Source of the DNA: an uncultured Bacteroidota bacterium
Lineage (GTDB): Bacteria; Bacteroidota; Bacteroidia; Bacteroidales; UBA12481
Reading direction: 5' to 3'
Length of the DNA stretch: 48,404 nucleotides
Assembly (NCBI GenBank): GCA_903851365.1
Contig: CAINOB010000056.1
Coordinates: forward strand, 1-48,404
The position numbers were made by a program, and so were the translations under genes. This document shows positions 9,504 to 17,590 of the stretch, in pieces; positions within the stretch are counted from its first letter, which is position 1, and each line of letters begins with the position of its first letter. The notes beneath the pieces were generated by a model. It saw nothing but the letters and a program-made list of their open reading frames with translations. It was not told the DNA's origin and did not search any database.

Positions 9504-10286
9504 ATGAGAACAAAAATTTCAATATCGATTCTTTTTATTATCCTGCTCACCTCGCTGCTGACAGCGAAGGGCCAGGAGAAAAAAGAGACAAAGAAGACTG
9601 AATCGTATGTAACAATCGTGAAACCAGAAACAATTGACAGTAAAGGTGTTGTCGATAAAGACCTGGATAATCTGAAAAAAGCTATGCAGGAATCCATTAA
9701 TGCCCAGCAAGAATCTTTGAAAGAAAGGTATAAAAATGGCATGATGGACGAGGTGGAGTATAAAAAAGCAGTTGCAGCTTTAATGGAACAGCAATTAAAA
9801 ATAAAGGAAATGCAAAAGAAGTTCTCGAGTCAGGATTATCTTAACTCACTTAGAAATTTAAGTGAAAGTTATGTAACAGTACCTGGAGGCCATTATAATA
9901 TACCGCAGAACAACTTGGCATTTACTGAAGGATTTTCCGTTGCCAATATGTACAGCCGGCACGAGAATAATTCCATGAGCATCAGCAAAGCGCTTGAAGA
10001 TGTATCATTATCTACTGACTTCCAATATGAAGTTAAGGAAGGAACAAATAGTGTCAGCTTTTTTGTAAGTGGCACATTGAAAGCCGGCGAGTTGAAAATA
10101 ACGCTCAAGAAACCAGATCAGACCGCTTTCCAGGAATTCGCAATTTCACCGTTAGCCGATGTTAACTGGAATCAGCAGTTCCGCTGGGAAGATGAGGAAT
10201 CAGCCGGATATCTGGGCAAATGGACCATTTCGATATCTGCATCCAAGGCAAATGGTAATTACTCGGTTCAGGTGAACTCCAGATAA
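9504..10286 (+). CDS. Secreted protein with SHOCT-like and beta-rich regions, unknown function
   Basis: A 260-residue exported protein with a clear signal peptide (residues 1-23, a charged start, hydrophobic ISILFIILLTSLLTA, then KGQ). Residues about 52-100 are charged and helical; the piece LKERYKNGMMDEVEYKKAVAA resembles a SHOCT-type short helical module. The C-terminal half (about 165-258) is beta-rich (NSVSFFVSGTLKAGELKITL, then GYLGKWTISISA and NYSVQVN) and looks like an immunoglobulin-like or carbohydrate-binding-like sandwich. The gene is divergent from the sensor kinase and sits behind the phased operator, so it is probably the two-component system's output. I do not recognise a named family. 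Confidence 0.8.
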   Translation: MRTKISISILFIILLTSLLTAKGQEKKETKKTESYVTIVKPETIDSKGVVDKDLDNLKKAMQESINAQQESLKERYKNGMMDEVEYKKAVAALMEQQLKIKEMQKKFSSQDYLNSLRNLSESYVTVPGGHYNIPQNNLAFTEGFSVANMYSRHENNSMSISKALEDVSLSTDFQYEVKEGTNSVSFFVSGTLKAGELKITLKKPDQTAFQEFAISPLADVNWNQQFRWEDEESAGYLGKWTISISASKANGNYSVQVNSR

Positions 10287-10324
10287 TGTGCCAATGTGCT
10301 AATTCGATAATTCGATAATTTGCA
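10285..10324. repeat. Octamer repeat string (five 8-bp units)
   Basis: Directly after the stop codon, five consecutive 8-base units all start with AAT: AATGTGCC, AATGTGCT, AATTCGAT, AATTCGAT and AATTTGCA. It is non-coding and lies between the gene and its terminator hairpin. Confidence 0.55.
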
Positions 10325-10340
10325 AAGGACTTAGTAATAA

Positions 10341-10378
10341 AAGAGGCCGCCTCGTTTTGAGACGGCCTCTTCCTTTTT
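10341..10378 (+). terminator. Rho-independent terminator
   Basis: A 13-bp stem (10341-10353 with 10359-10371, one C-A mismatch) closes a five-base loop (GTTTT) and is followed by CCTTTTT. It terminates the rightward secreted-protein gene. The A-rich 5' side could also serve the convergent leftward DUF1015 gene. Confidence 0.85.
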
Positions 10379-10428
10379 ACTTCGACTGCCTTATCCCCTG
10401 CACCAAAGTACAGGGCTATTGATATTGC

Positions 10429-11673
10429 CTATAGCTTGTGTATTACTAAACCGCTGCGCAGCTTGGGTTCGAACCAGGTAGTTTTAGGGGGCATGATATT
10501 TCCGGTATCGGCAATATCCATCAATTGTTTCATTGAAACCGGATACAGTGCCAGGGCAACAGCCATTTCGCCGGAATCAACCCTTTTCTGCAATTCACCC
10601 AAACCACGGATTCCACCTACAAAATCGATGCGCTTATCGGTCCTCAAATTCCGTATTCCAAGAATATCCCTTAAAATCAGATCGGAACTGATGGTAACAT
10701 CGAGCACTCCTATCGGATCATTATCGTTATAGGTTCCAGGTTTTGCAGTAAGACTGTACCAGTTACCACCGACATATATTCCGAAATTATGCAGGCAACA
10801 TGGTTTGTGAATGTCAGTTCCAATCTTTTTCACGGTAAAAGTCGAAGCGAGTTTTTCCAGAAACTGATCTACCGTTAATCCATTCAGATCTTTCACGACC
10901 CTGTTATAGTCGATGATCCTTAGTTGATTGTCCGGAAAATGAACCGCCAGAAAATAGTTATACTCTTCTGTTCCGTCATGTTTCGGATTGGCAGCACGAC
11001 GTTCGTTTCCAACCAGGGCAGCGGCAGCTGTACGATGATGTCCATCAGCTACATAAGTATAAGGTATAGCAGCAAATAGTTCACTGATCCTGTTTATGAT
11101 TTTAGCGTTATTGATCACCCAGAAATGGTGGCCGATATCATCGGATGATGTGAAATCATATTCAGCATCATGTTCAGCAACCCAGGAGGCAACAATCTGA
11201 TCGAGTTCAGGAACCGCCCGATAGGTAAAGAATACCGGTTCCAGGTTAGCGTTTGTAATCCGAACGTGTTTCATCCGGTCTTCCTCTTTATCCGGACGGG
11301 TGAGCTCATGCTTCTTAATAATTCCATCGAGATAATCCTGGACCCCGGCACAGCCAACAAGGCCGTATTGCCGAATTCCATTCATCGTTTGTGCATAGAT
11401 ATAATAGCACTCCCTGGCATCCTGAAGAAGCCATCCGCGGCTCTGAAACAAGTTGAACATTTCAGCAGCTTTATCATACACTGCCTGCTCATGCTCATCA
11501 ATGGCCGGAGTAAAATTAATCTCGGGTTTTATCAGGTGCAGCAATGATTTCTCATTGCCGGCAGCTTCAACGCGAGCTTCATTCGAATTAAGAACATCAT
11601 AAGGGCGGGATGCAACAAGATGCGCAATCGCCTTTGGAGGGCGAACGCCCGGGAACGGTTTAAGAATCGCCAT
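10429..11673 (-). CDS. DUF1015 family protein (ParB/Srx-like, candidate serine kinase)
   Basis: A 414-residue DUF1015 protein, opening with the family signature KPFPGVRPP...ASRPYDVLNSNEAR. A conserved YVADGHHRTAAAA motif lies at residues 207-219. DGHHR/DGHTR-type motifs form the nucleotide site of ParB/Srx-fold free-serine kinases (SerK of Thermococcus, SbnI of Staphylococcus). It is the last gene of a gcvT-serC-serA block, separated from serA by a 184-base repeat-rich gap, which points to serine metabolism. Kinase activity is an inference from motif and context; the family has no function assigned with certainty. The length is normal for the family and no signal peptide is seen. Confidence 0.88.
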   Translation of the reverse strand: MAILKPFPGVRPPKAIAHLVASRPYDVLNSNEARVEAAGNEKSLLHLIKPEINFTPAIDEHEQAVYDKAAEMFNLFQSRGWLLQDARECYYIYAQTMNGIRQYGLVGCAGVQDYLDGIIKKHELTRPDKEEDRMKHVRITNANLEPVFFTYRAVPELDQIVASWVAEHDAEYDFTSSDDIGHHFWVINNAKIINRISELFAAIPYTYVADGHHRTAAAALVGNERRAANPKHDGTEEYNYFLAVHFPDNQLRIIDYNRVVKDLNGLTVDQFLEKLASTFTVKKIGTDIHKPCCLHNFGIYVGGNWYSLTAKPGTYNDNDPIGVLDVTISSDLILRDILGIRNLRTDKRIDFVGGIRGLGELQKRVDSGEMAVALALYPVSMKQLMDIADTGNIMPPKTTWFEPKLRSGLVIHKL

Positions 11674-11688
11674 AAACTTTCTAAGATT

Positions 11689-11857
11689 GGTATTGGGTAT
11701 GAGGTGTCGGGTATCAGCTATCGGGAGTAGGCGGCAGGGCTTTCTCCGGCTGACTTGATTAATTACCTCATATCCTGTTTGTTCTCTAATATTTGTTTTC
11801 TGTTATCTCTAATTTCCTATTTCTTAACCTGATACCCGATACCTGATACCTGATACC
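11689..11857. repeat. Inverted pair of heptamer repeat arrays
   Basis: The right arm (11829-11857) is four 7-base units, CTGATAC, CCGATAC, CTGATAC, CTGATAC, plus C. The left arm (11689-11717) is the same kind of array in the opposite orientation; its reverse complement matches the right arm at 25 of 29 positions, with an exact 11-bp core. The two arms enclose about 111 bases of T-rich sequence with no ORF. The island fills the gap between serA and the DUF1015 gene and could fold as a large hairpin in their transcript. Confidence 0.7.
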
Positions 11858-12781
11858 CTATTTATTTACTTGATATTTTTTCTCTCCTTTTTCGAAGAAG
11901 TCCCTGATCTGCTCAGCGGCAGCAATGCCGGCGTTGGTATTGGCTTCTTCAGTTTGTGCGCCCATTTTCTTTGGTGTGGCATAATAGCGACCAGCAAATT
12001 TGGTTTGAAAGGCCTCAACAGCATCCGGTGCAACATCCGACAGGTACTGGAATTTAGCTTTCTGCTCCATGATCTGCATCAGTCCTTCCTCCTCGATAAC
12101 CTCCTTACGGGCTGTGTTTACCAGTACTCCGTCGTTGGGCATCAATGACAGCAAACTGGCGCCGATTGACTTCTTGGTTTTGTCGTTGGCGGGCATATGC
12201 AGAGAGATATACTGACAGGTCTTATACAGGTCCTCAGCAGTATCTACCGGCTTAACTCCACAGGATTCAATATCGCTTTTGGAGACAAAAGGATCATAAG
12301 CATAAACGTCCATTCCAAATCCTTTTGCTATGGTGGCAACATATTTGCCAACATTTCCAAAGGCATGGATTCCAATTGTTTTTCCCTTCAATTCTGTACC
12401 TGATTTACCGCTGAAGAAACCTCTTGCGCCATAGACCATCATTCCAATAGCCAATTCAGCAACGGCATTTGAATTCTGGCCCGGAGTATTCATGACAACT
12501 ACTCCTTTTTCGGTAGCTGCTGCAAGGTCTACGTTATCGTAACCCGCTCCTGCCCTGACCACTATTTTAAGGTTTTTACCTGCATTCAGAACCTCACGGG
12601 TAACCAGATCACTTCTGATAATAACCGCATCAGCCTCTGCTACAGCCTCATACAATTGTTCAGGAGTAGTATATTTCTCCAGAAGAAGCAGGGCATAACC
12701 TGCATTTTCAACCACCTGACGAATACCTTTCAAGGCAATCGGTGCAAATGGTTTATCTGTGGCAACTAATACTTTTTTCAT
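11858..12781 (-). CDS. serA: D-3-phosphoglycerate dehydrogenase (short, lysine type)
   Basis: A 307-residue NAD-dependent dehydrogenase making 3-phosphohydroxypyruvate, the first step of serine synthesis. The NAD-binding motif is GIHAFGNVGKYVA; the catalytic arginine is in GVLVNTARKEVIEE region and the glutamate follows. The usual catalytic His (consensus TPHxGAxT) is replaced by Lys in YYATPKKMGAQTEEA, as in the lysine-type enzyme of Entamoeba. There is no ACT or ASB regulatory domain, so feedback by serine through ACT is not expected. I start at Met13 of the longest frame (12781), where the conserved KKVLVATDKPF begins, leaving 16 bases after serC. Confidence 0.93.
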   Translation of the reverse strand: MKKVLVATDKPFAPIALKGIRQVVENAGYALLLLEKYTTPEQLYEAVAEADAVIIRSDLVTREVLNAGKNLKIVVRAGAGYDNVDLAAATEKGVVVMNTPGQNSNAVAELAIGMMVYGARGFFSGKSGTELKGKTIGIHAFGNVGKYVATIAKGFGMDVYAYDPFVSKSDIESCGVKPVDTAEDLYKTCQYISLHMPANDKTKKSIGASLLSLMPNDGVLVNTARKEVIEEEGLMQIMEQKAKFQYLSDVAPDAVEAFQTKFAGRYYATPKKMGAQTEEANTNAGIAAAEQIRDFFEKGEKKYQVNK

Positions 12782-12797
12782 GATTCCCCGAATTTGA

Positions 12798-13871
12798 TTA
12801 GGAAATGGATTTTTCAAATTCCTTCATGGTATCAACAAGAACCTGCACACTCGATATGTCGAGAGCATTGTAACATGAAGCCCTGAAACCTCCGACTGAC
12901 CGGTGACCTTTAATGCCAACAATACCTTTTGATGATGCCAGGGCAAGAAAATCAGCTTCCTTATCCTGATATCCTTCTTTCATTACAAAGCAGATATTCA
13001 TTCTTGAACGGTCCTCTTTAACTGCAGTACCAACAAATACCTTACTTGCATCAATTGCATTATACAGCAAATCGGCTTTAGCCTGGGCCCTGCGGTCCAT
13101 TTCTTTTAAGCCACCCACTGATATAACCCACTTAAGCACTTCCCGAACAGTAAAGATAGCCGTGCAGGGAGGGGTGTTTTTCATCGAATCATTCTCAACG
13201 TGAACACGGTATTTCAGCATGGTTGGGATGTTCGTCCGGGTTACCCTTTCGAGCATTTCATTCTTGATGATAATAACTGTTACACCGGCAGGTCCCATAT
13301 TTTTCTGGGCGCCGCCATAAATCAGGTCATATTTTGATACATCTACCGGCCGGCTGAGGATATCAGATGACATATCAGCGATGAGCGGTACAGGAGAGTC
13401 GAGATCCTTTAAAAGTTCAGTTCCGAAAATGGTGTTATTCGTTGTGATATGGAAATAATCCACATCCTTAGGAATAACGTAATTCTTAGGATAATAGCAA
13501 AAGTTTTTATCTTCTGAGGAAGCTAATACGTTCACTTCACCAAAAAGCCTGGCTTCTTTAATTGCTCCGCTTGCCCATGTTCCTGTATTCAGGTAGGCAG
13601 CTTTCGTATTCAAGAAATTAAATGGAACCATTGCAAACTGAAGACTGGCACCGCCACCGAGGAAAAGAACCGAATATCCCTCAGGGATCTCCAGAATTTC
13701 CTTAAACAGTTCCGTAGTTTCTTTCATTATGGCTTCGAAGTCTTTTCCACGATGGGAAACTTCCATGATTGACTGGCCGCTTGTGCCCAGTTCAATTATT
13801 GCCTTTGCTGTATTTTCGCGAACGACATCGGGAAGAATACATGGGCCTGCATTAAAAATATGTTTTCTCAT
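12798..13871 (-). CDS. serC: Phosphoserine aminotransferase
   Basis: A 357-residue class V aminotransferase converting 3-phosphohydroxypyruvate to phosphoserine, the second step of serine synthesis. It opens with the family motif [23 protein letters not shown] binds the cofactor phosphate, and the PLP lysine is in [12 protein letters not shown]. The C-terminal [15 protein letters not shown] is the family substrate-binding end. Its start codon overlaps the gcvT stop (ATGA, four bases), so translation is coupled. serB, for the third step, is not in the window. Confidence 0.96.
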   Translation of the reverse strand: MRKHIFNAGPCILPDVVRENTAKAIIELGTSGQSIMEVSHRGKDFEAIMKETTELFKEILEIPEGYSVLFLGGGASLQFAMVPFNFLNTKAAYLNTGTWASGAIKEARLFGEVNVLASSEDKNFCYYPKNYVIPKDVDYFHITTNNTIFGTELLKDLDSPVPLIADMSSDILSRPVDVSKYDLIYGGAQKNMGPAGVTVIIIKNEMLERVTRTNIPTMLKYRVHVENDSMKNTPPCTAIFTVREVLKWVISVGGLKEMDRRAQAKADLLYNAIDASKVFVGTAVKEDRSRMNICFVMKEGYQDKEADFLALASSKGIVGIKGHRSVGGFRASCYNALDISSVQVLVDTMKEFEKSIS

Positions 13872-14980
13872 GATGGTTGGATAAAAGGAGTTTTTGTGAT
13901 TTCTGCTTTAAGATTTCTATTTCTAACCTGAATAAAAATTTCTGTACCGATTTTTGAATAGGCAGCTTGTACATAACCCATTCCAATTCCGTTCTGCAGA
14001 ATTGGCGATTGGGTACCTGAGGTAACCTCACCGATGACTTCACCAGCTGCATTTACGATATTGTAATGCTGCCGTGGAATGCCGCGTTCCTTCATGACAA
14101 AGCCTCTGAGAACGCGCGATGGCTTATCATTTTTTTGTTTCTCAAGAAAAGGCCGGTCGATGAAATCATTACCCTCAACGAACTTAGTTATCCAGCCCAG
14201 ACTGGCTTCGATTGGGGAAGTTTCATCATTAATATCGTGACCATACAGATTATAACCCATTTCGAGGCGAAGAGTATCTCTTGCACCGAGGCCAATTGGC
14301 TTGATCCCGAATTCAGCTCCGGCTTCCATAACTGCATGCCACAGTTTTTCGGCATCTTCATTGGCACAGTAGATCTCGCAACCGCCAGATCCTGTATACC
14401 CTGTTGTGGCAAAAATTACCTCAGGAATACCGGCAAATGGAATCTTTTTAAAGGTATAATATTCCATATCCACAACATTCTCCTTGGTAAGCTTTTGCAT
14501 AGCTTTCAACGCCAACGGCCCCTGAACAGCAAGCTGGGCTATCTCGTCGGAGGCATTATACAGGTCTTTACCAATGACCAATCCCATCTGAATGGCATTC
14601 ATCACGCACCAGGTCCAATCTTTTTCAATATTTGCAGCATTGACTACCAGAAGATAAGTTTCAGGATTAACCCGATACACAAGTAAATCATCAACAATAC
14701 CTCCATGCCCGTTTGGAAAGCAGCTGTATTGAACCTTTCCATCAAATAAGGCAGCAACATCATTTGTGGTAACTTTTTGAACAAAGCTGAATGCTTTTGG
14801 ACCTTTTACCCAAAATTCGCCCATATGAGAAACATCAAAAACCCCGAGTTTTTCGCGGACCTGCATGTGTTCCGCAGTAATTCCGGCATATTCTATAGGC
14901 ATCAGGTATCCTGCGAATGGTTCCATCCGTGCACCCAGATTCTGATGAAATTTGGTAAATGGCGTTATCTTAGTGGTCAT
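13868..14980 (-). CDS. gcvT: Glycine cleavage system T protein (aminomethyltransferase)
   Basis: A 370-residue tetrahydrofolate-dependent aminomethyltransferase, which releases ammonia and transfers the C1 unit from glycine. Family motifs include [26 protein letters not shown] at the N-terminus, the folate-region aspartate in [10 protein letters not shown] and [16 protein letters not shown]. The length is normal. It leads a tight leftward operon with serC and serA, coupling serine synthesis to glycine/one-carbon flux. gcvH and gcvP are not in the window. A TATATTTG -7 box and a perfect palindrome lie just upstream. Confidence 0.96.
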   Translation of the reverse strand: MTTKITPFTKFHQNLGARMEPFAGYLMPIEYAGITAEHMQVREKLGVFDVSHMGEFWVKGPKAFSFVQKVTTNDVAALFDGKVQYSCFPNGHGGIVDDLLVYRVNPETYLLVVNAANIEKDWTWCVMNAIQMGLVIGKDLYNASDEIAQLAVQGPLALKAMQKLTKENVVDMEYYTFKKIPFAGIPEVIFATTGYTGSGGCEIYCANEDAEKLWHAVMEAGAEFGIKPIGLGARDTLRLEMGYNLYGHDINDETSPIEASLGWITKFVEGNDFIDRPFLEKQKNDKPSRVLRGFVMKERGIPRQHYNIVNAAGEVIGEVTSGTQSPILQNGIGMGYVQAAYSKIGTEIFIQVRNRNLKAEITKTPFIQPS

Positions 14981-15011
14981 TTTTTATTAAATTATCTAAT
15001 TGGTATTATTA

Positions 15012-15019
15012 CAAATATA
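15012..15019 (-). promoter_or_regulatory. -7 box for the gcvT-serC-serA operon
   Basis: On the minus strand this reads TATATTTG, an exact TAnnTTTG match, 32 bases upstream of the gcvT ATG. No clear -33 TTG is present at the expected distance; a perfect palindrome occupies that region. Confidence 0.55.
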
Positions 15020-15032
15020 TGCCTTTCGGACT

Positions 15033-15052
15033 ATATAAATCATGATTTATAT
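15033..15052. promoter_or_regulatory. Perfect 20-bp palindrome, possible operator
   Basis: The half-site ATATAAATCA is followed directly by its exact reverse complement TGATTTATAT. It lies between the divergent gcvT and Hpt genes and covers the -33 region of the gcvT promoter, about 40 bases from the Hpt start. Perfect symmetry without a spacer suggests a dimeric regulator site, though AT-rich palindromes can also arise by chance. Confidence 0.45.
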
Positions 15053-15063
15053 CGGGTTTTAAT

Positions 15064-15071
15064 TAATTTAG
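15064..15071 (+). promoter_or_regulatory. Candidate -7 box of the Hpt gene
   Basis: TAATTTAG, one base off TAnnTTTG, lies 21 bases before the Hpt start codon. The same ten-base context ATTAATTTAG precedes the hybrid kinase gene at 19928-19937. Confidence 0.3.
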
Positions 15072-15092
15072 ACGCCTTATTAATCAATCATT

Positions 15093-15452
15093 ATGGCTCC
15101 AAAATTCACCTTCGCTGATTTGGCTTATCTTGAAAGTATGTCGATGGGAAGCAATGAATTAATACTTGAGATGATCCAGATTTTCATTGATCAGCTCCCT
15201 GAATTTACCGAGGGATTAGCCGGACATCTTGAAAGTGCCGATTACATGGCTTTGGGAGCTTTGGCACATAAGGCAAAATCATCGGTTGCAGTCATGGGAA
15301 TGAACGCTTTGGCAAATGATCTTAAAACTCTTGAAATAAGCGCTAAATCAGGTGTTGATCAAGATCAGTACCCGGTACTTGTCAATAGGTTTATTGATCA
15401 GGTTACCCTCACGGCGGCAGAACTTTCAACTTACGCCAAGTCGATCACCTAA
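15093..15452 (+). CDS. Orphan Hpt (histidine phosphotransfer) domain protein
   Basis: A 119-residue single-domain phosphotransfer protein. The phospho-accepting histidine is in LGALAHKAKSSVAVMGM (about residue 58), with the helical bundle typical of Hpt on either side. It would pass phosphate between a hybrid kinase receiver and another receiver. No kinase is directly adjacent; hybrid kinases begin 4.5 kb downstream on the same strand, and stand-alone receivers occur elsewhere in the window. Its 3' end faces the dipeptidyl peptidase gene, one base apart. Confidence 0.85.
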   Translation: MAPKFTFADLAYLESMSMGSNELILEMIQIFIDQLPEFTEGLAGHLESADYMALGALAHKAKSSVAVMGMNALANDLKTLEISAKSGVDQDQYPVLVNRFIDQVTLTAAELSTYAKSIT

Positions 15453-15465
15453 ACTACAGGTGATC
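15443..15465. terminator. Shared hairpin between convergent genes
   Basis: GATCACCT (15443-15450) pairs with AGGTGATC (15458-15465) around a seven-base loop. The hairpin spans the stop codons of both the Hpt gene and the convergent peptidase gene. There is no T-tract, so termination efficiency is doubtful. Confidence 0.4.
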
Positions 15466-17589
15466 CTGAAAATATCTTGTCACCGTGCGCATTAGGTGAA
15501 CCCGGTCCTTTCCCCTGACATTATGCGGATGCTGCGGATAAACCATGTAGTCTACCAGTTTACCCTCATCAATACATTTTCGGACAAACATCAGAGAATT
15601 CTGCCAAACCACCGTGTTATCGATGTCTCCATGAATCAACATCAGCCGTCCACGGAGGTTTTTTACCCGAGGGAGTGTGCTTGAAAGATCATATCCATCC
15701 GGATTTTCAGAAGGCATATCCATGTACCTCTCACCGTACATTACCTCATAATACTTCCAATCAATAACAGGTCCGCCTGCAACCCCAACTTTAAAAATAT
15801 CGGGATAATTCAACATGAGGGAAGTTGTCATAAATCCCCCATAGCTCCAACCATGAACACCGATCCTGTTTGAATCCACATAGGGTAAAGAACAAAGATA
15901 ATTGATGCCTTCCATCTGATCGGCCATTTCAGCCTTTCCGAGGTTCCGATGGATAATCTGTTCAAAATCCCTTCCACGTGCATCAGATCCACGGTTGTCC
16001 AATGTCATCGAAATAAATCCTTGCTGGGCCATATAATGCTGCCAGCCGGATGCCCCGCCAAGCCAGGTGTTCATTACGAGCTGAACATGAGGACCGCCGT
16101 AAACGTAGACGATTACCGGATACTTTTTTGTAGAATCCATAGCTGGTGGAAGCACCAGATAACCAAAGAGATCAGTTTTTTTATCTGCCGCCTTGATAGT
16201 AAACGACTTGTATTGTCCCATGCTTAAATTGGCTACCGGATTAGGGGCATCAAAAATATTACGCACTTCCCTGGTCCCGATTTCTTTTAATAGAACTCGT
16301 CTGGGAACGCTATAGCTTGAATATGAATCAATTATATAACGACCATCTGGACTAACCAATCCTTCATGAGTACCCGGGTCTGGTGTCAGTGGCACTCTGA
16401 CCCCTGTATTCAGGTCCATCCGGTAAACATGCCGCTCCAGCGGACTCGGATCGGTGGATCTGAAATAAATATACTTGCCATTTTTATCCCAACCCGGAAA
16501 ATCGGTTACCACCCATTCGCCCTGCGTGAGTTGTTTAATTAAAGTTCCGTCGGTGCGATACAGGTATAAATGATTAAATCCACCCCTTTGACTTTGCCAT
16601 ATAAATTGAGTCGGATCAATTGGATTAAACGTCAATCCATTAAGAGGTTCCACATACTTTTCTGATGATTCTTCAAAAAGGGTCCTGATTTTGTGCCCCG
16701 TTTTCGCATCATACTGGTTCAGGAACAAATGGTTTTGCTCCCTGTTAAGCACTCCCGCATACAGATAATTCTCCGATGGATCCCACGAAATACTCGTAAA
16801 GTAGCGATCGTTGCCAAAAGCATCTTCCTCAAGAAATACGGTTGAACCATCAGTGACATTAAATATCCCTACCTGAATAACTTCACTTGGACCGCCAGCC
16901 ATAGGGTAACGTATCATCTCAGGAGAAGCAGGTGTAGCAGTGATATTTACCAGTGGATACTCAGGGACCTTTCGTTCATCCTTGCGATAGAAAGCAAGCC
17001 TGGAGGCTCCTGGTGACCAGAAAAGACCCGAGTTAATCCCGAATTCATTTCTGGAAACTGACTGACCGTTAACAAATCCCTTTTCCTGATCAACGGTAAC
17101 CGGTTTACTTTTACCGGAATTATCAGAAATCATAATATTTTGTCCAGCAGTGTATGCTGCAATTTTTCCGGTTGGAGCCAGGATAAAATTCTCAGAACCA
17201 ACAGGAACCGAGAATTTTCCAATAACTTTTTTCTGATTCCAGTCGAAATCGACAATTATTGAACCCGATTTAAACCGGAATGCACCGTCCTGAAGAATTT
17301 CCGGTAGAGAAAGCGCCTGAATTGCCTCAATGCCGGAAGTCTGGAGAATAACATTCAACTCATCACGAGTTAGGAGAGTCGATTCCCTTCCTGTTTTTGC
17401 CTGGACGGAGATTATGGTGTTGTTTTTCAGCTGGAGATAAGCTCCATCAGGCCCTCCCCATAAATAGGAAGGCTTCGGGGCAAATAACCCGGCTTGCATA
17501 ACAGCCTGTTCGATAGATATTTGCTGCGCGGGAAGCTGAAGGGCAATTCCAAGGGTAATTAACAGGCTTAAGGTTAGGAACTTGTTCAT
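15454..17589 (-). CDS. S9 family prolyl peptidase (dipeptidyl peptidase IV-like)
   Basis: A 711-residue exported serine peptidase that removes Xaa-Pro dipeptides from peptide N-termini. The signal peptide is NKFLTLSLLITLGIALQLPA; a DPP4-type beta-propeller covers about residues 80-430 and the alpha/beta hydrolase about 450-711. The catalytic serine is in HGWSYGGFMTT, the aspartate in HGDIDNTV and the histidine in YPQHPHNVRG. The start is placed at Met20 of the longest frame (17589), because the signal peptide begins there and the upstream part lies inside the methyltransferase gene; this leaves one base after that stop. It is last in a four-gene leftward operon. Confidence 0.94.
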   Translation of the reverse strand: MNKFLTLSLLITLGIALQLPAQQISIEQAVMQAGLFAPKPSYLWGGPDGAYLQLKNNTIISVQAKTGRESTLLTRDELNVILQTSGIEAIQALSLPEILQDGAFRFKSGSIIVDFDWNQKKVIGKFSVPVGSENFILAPTGKIAAYTAGQNIMISDNSGKSKPVTVDQEKGFVNGQSVSRNEFGINSGLFWSPGASRLAFYRKDERKVPEYPLVNITATPASPEMIRYPMAGGPSEVIQVGIFNVTDGSTVFLEEDAFGNDRYFTSISWDPSENYLYAGVLNREQNHLFLNQYDAKTGHKIRTLFEESSEKYVEPLNGLTFNPIDPTQFIWQSQRGGFNHLYLYRTDGTLIKQLTQGEWVVTDFPGWDKNGKYIYFRSTDPSPLERHVYRMDLNTGVRVPLTPDPGTHEGLVSPDGRYIIDSYSSYSVPRRVLLKEIGTREVRNIFDAPNPVANLSMGQYKSFTIKAADKKTDLFGYLVLPPAMDSTKKYPVIVYVYGGPHVQLVMNTWLGGASGWQHYMAQQGFISMTLDNRGSDARGRDFEQIIHRNLGKAEMADQMEGINYLCSLPYVDSNRIGVHGWSYGGFMTTSLMLNYPDIFKVGVAGGPVIDWKYYEVMYGERYMDMPSENPDGYDLSSTLPRVKNLRGRLMLIHGDIDNTVVWQNSLMFVRKCIDEGKLVDYMVYPQHPHNVRGKDRVHLMRTVTRYFQDHL

Positions 17590-17590
17590 C

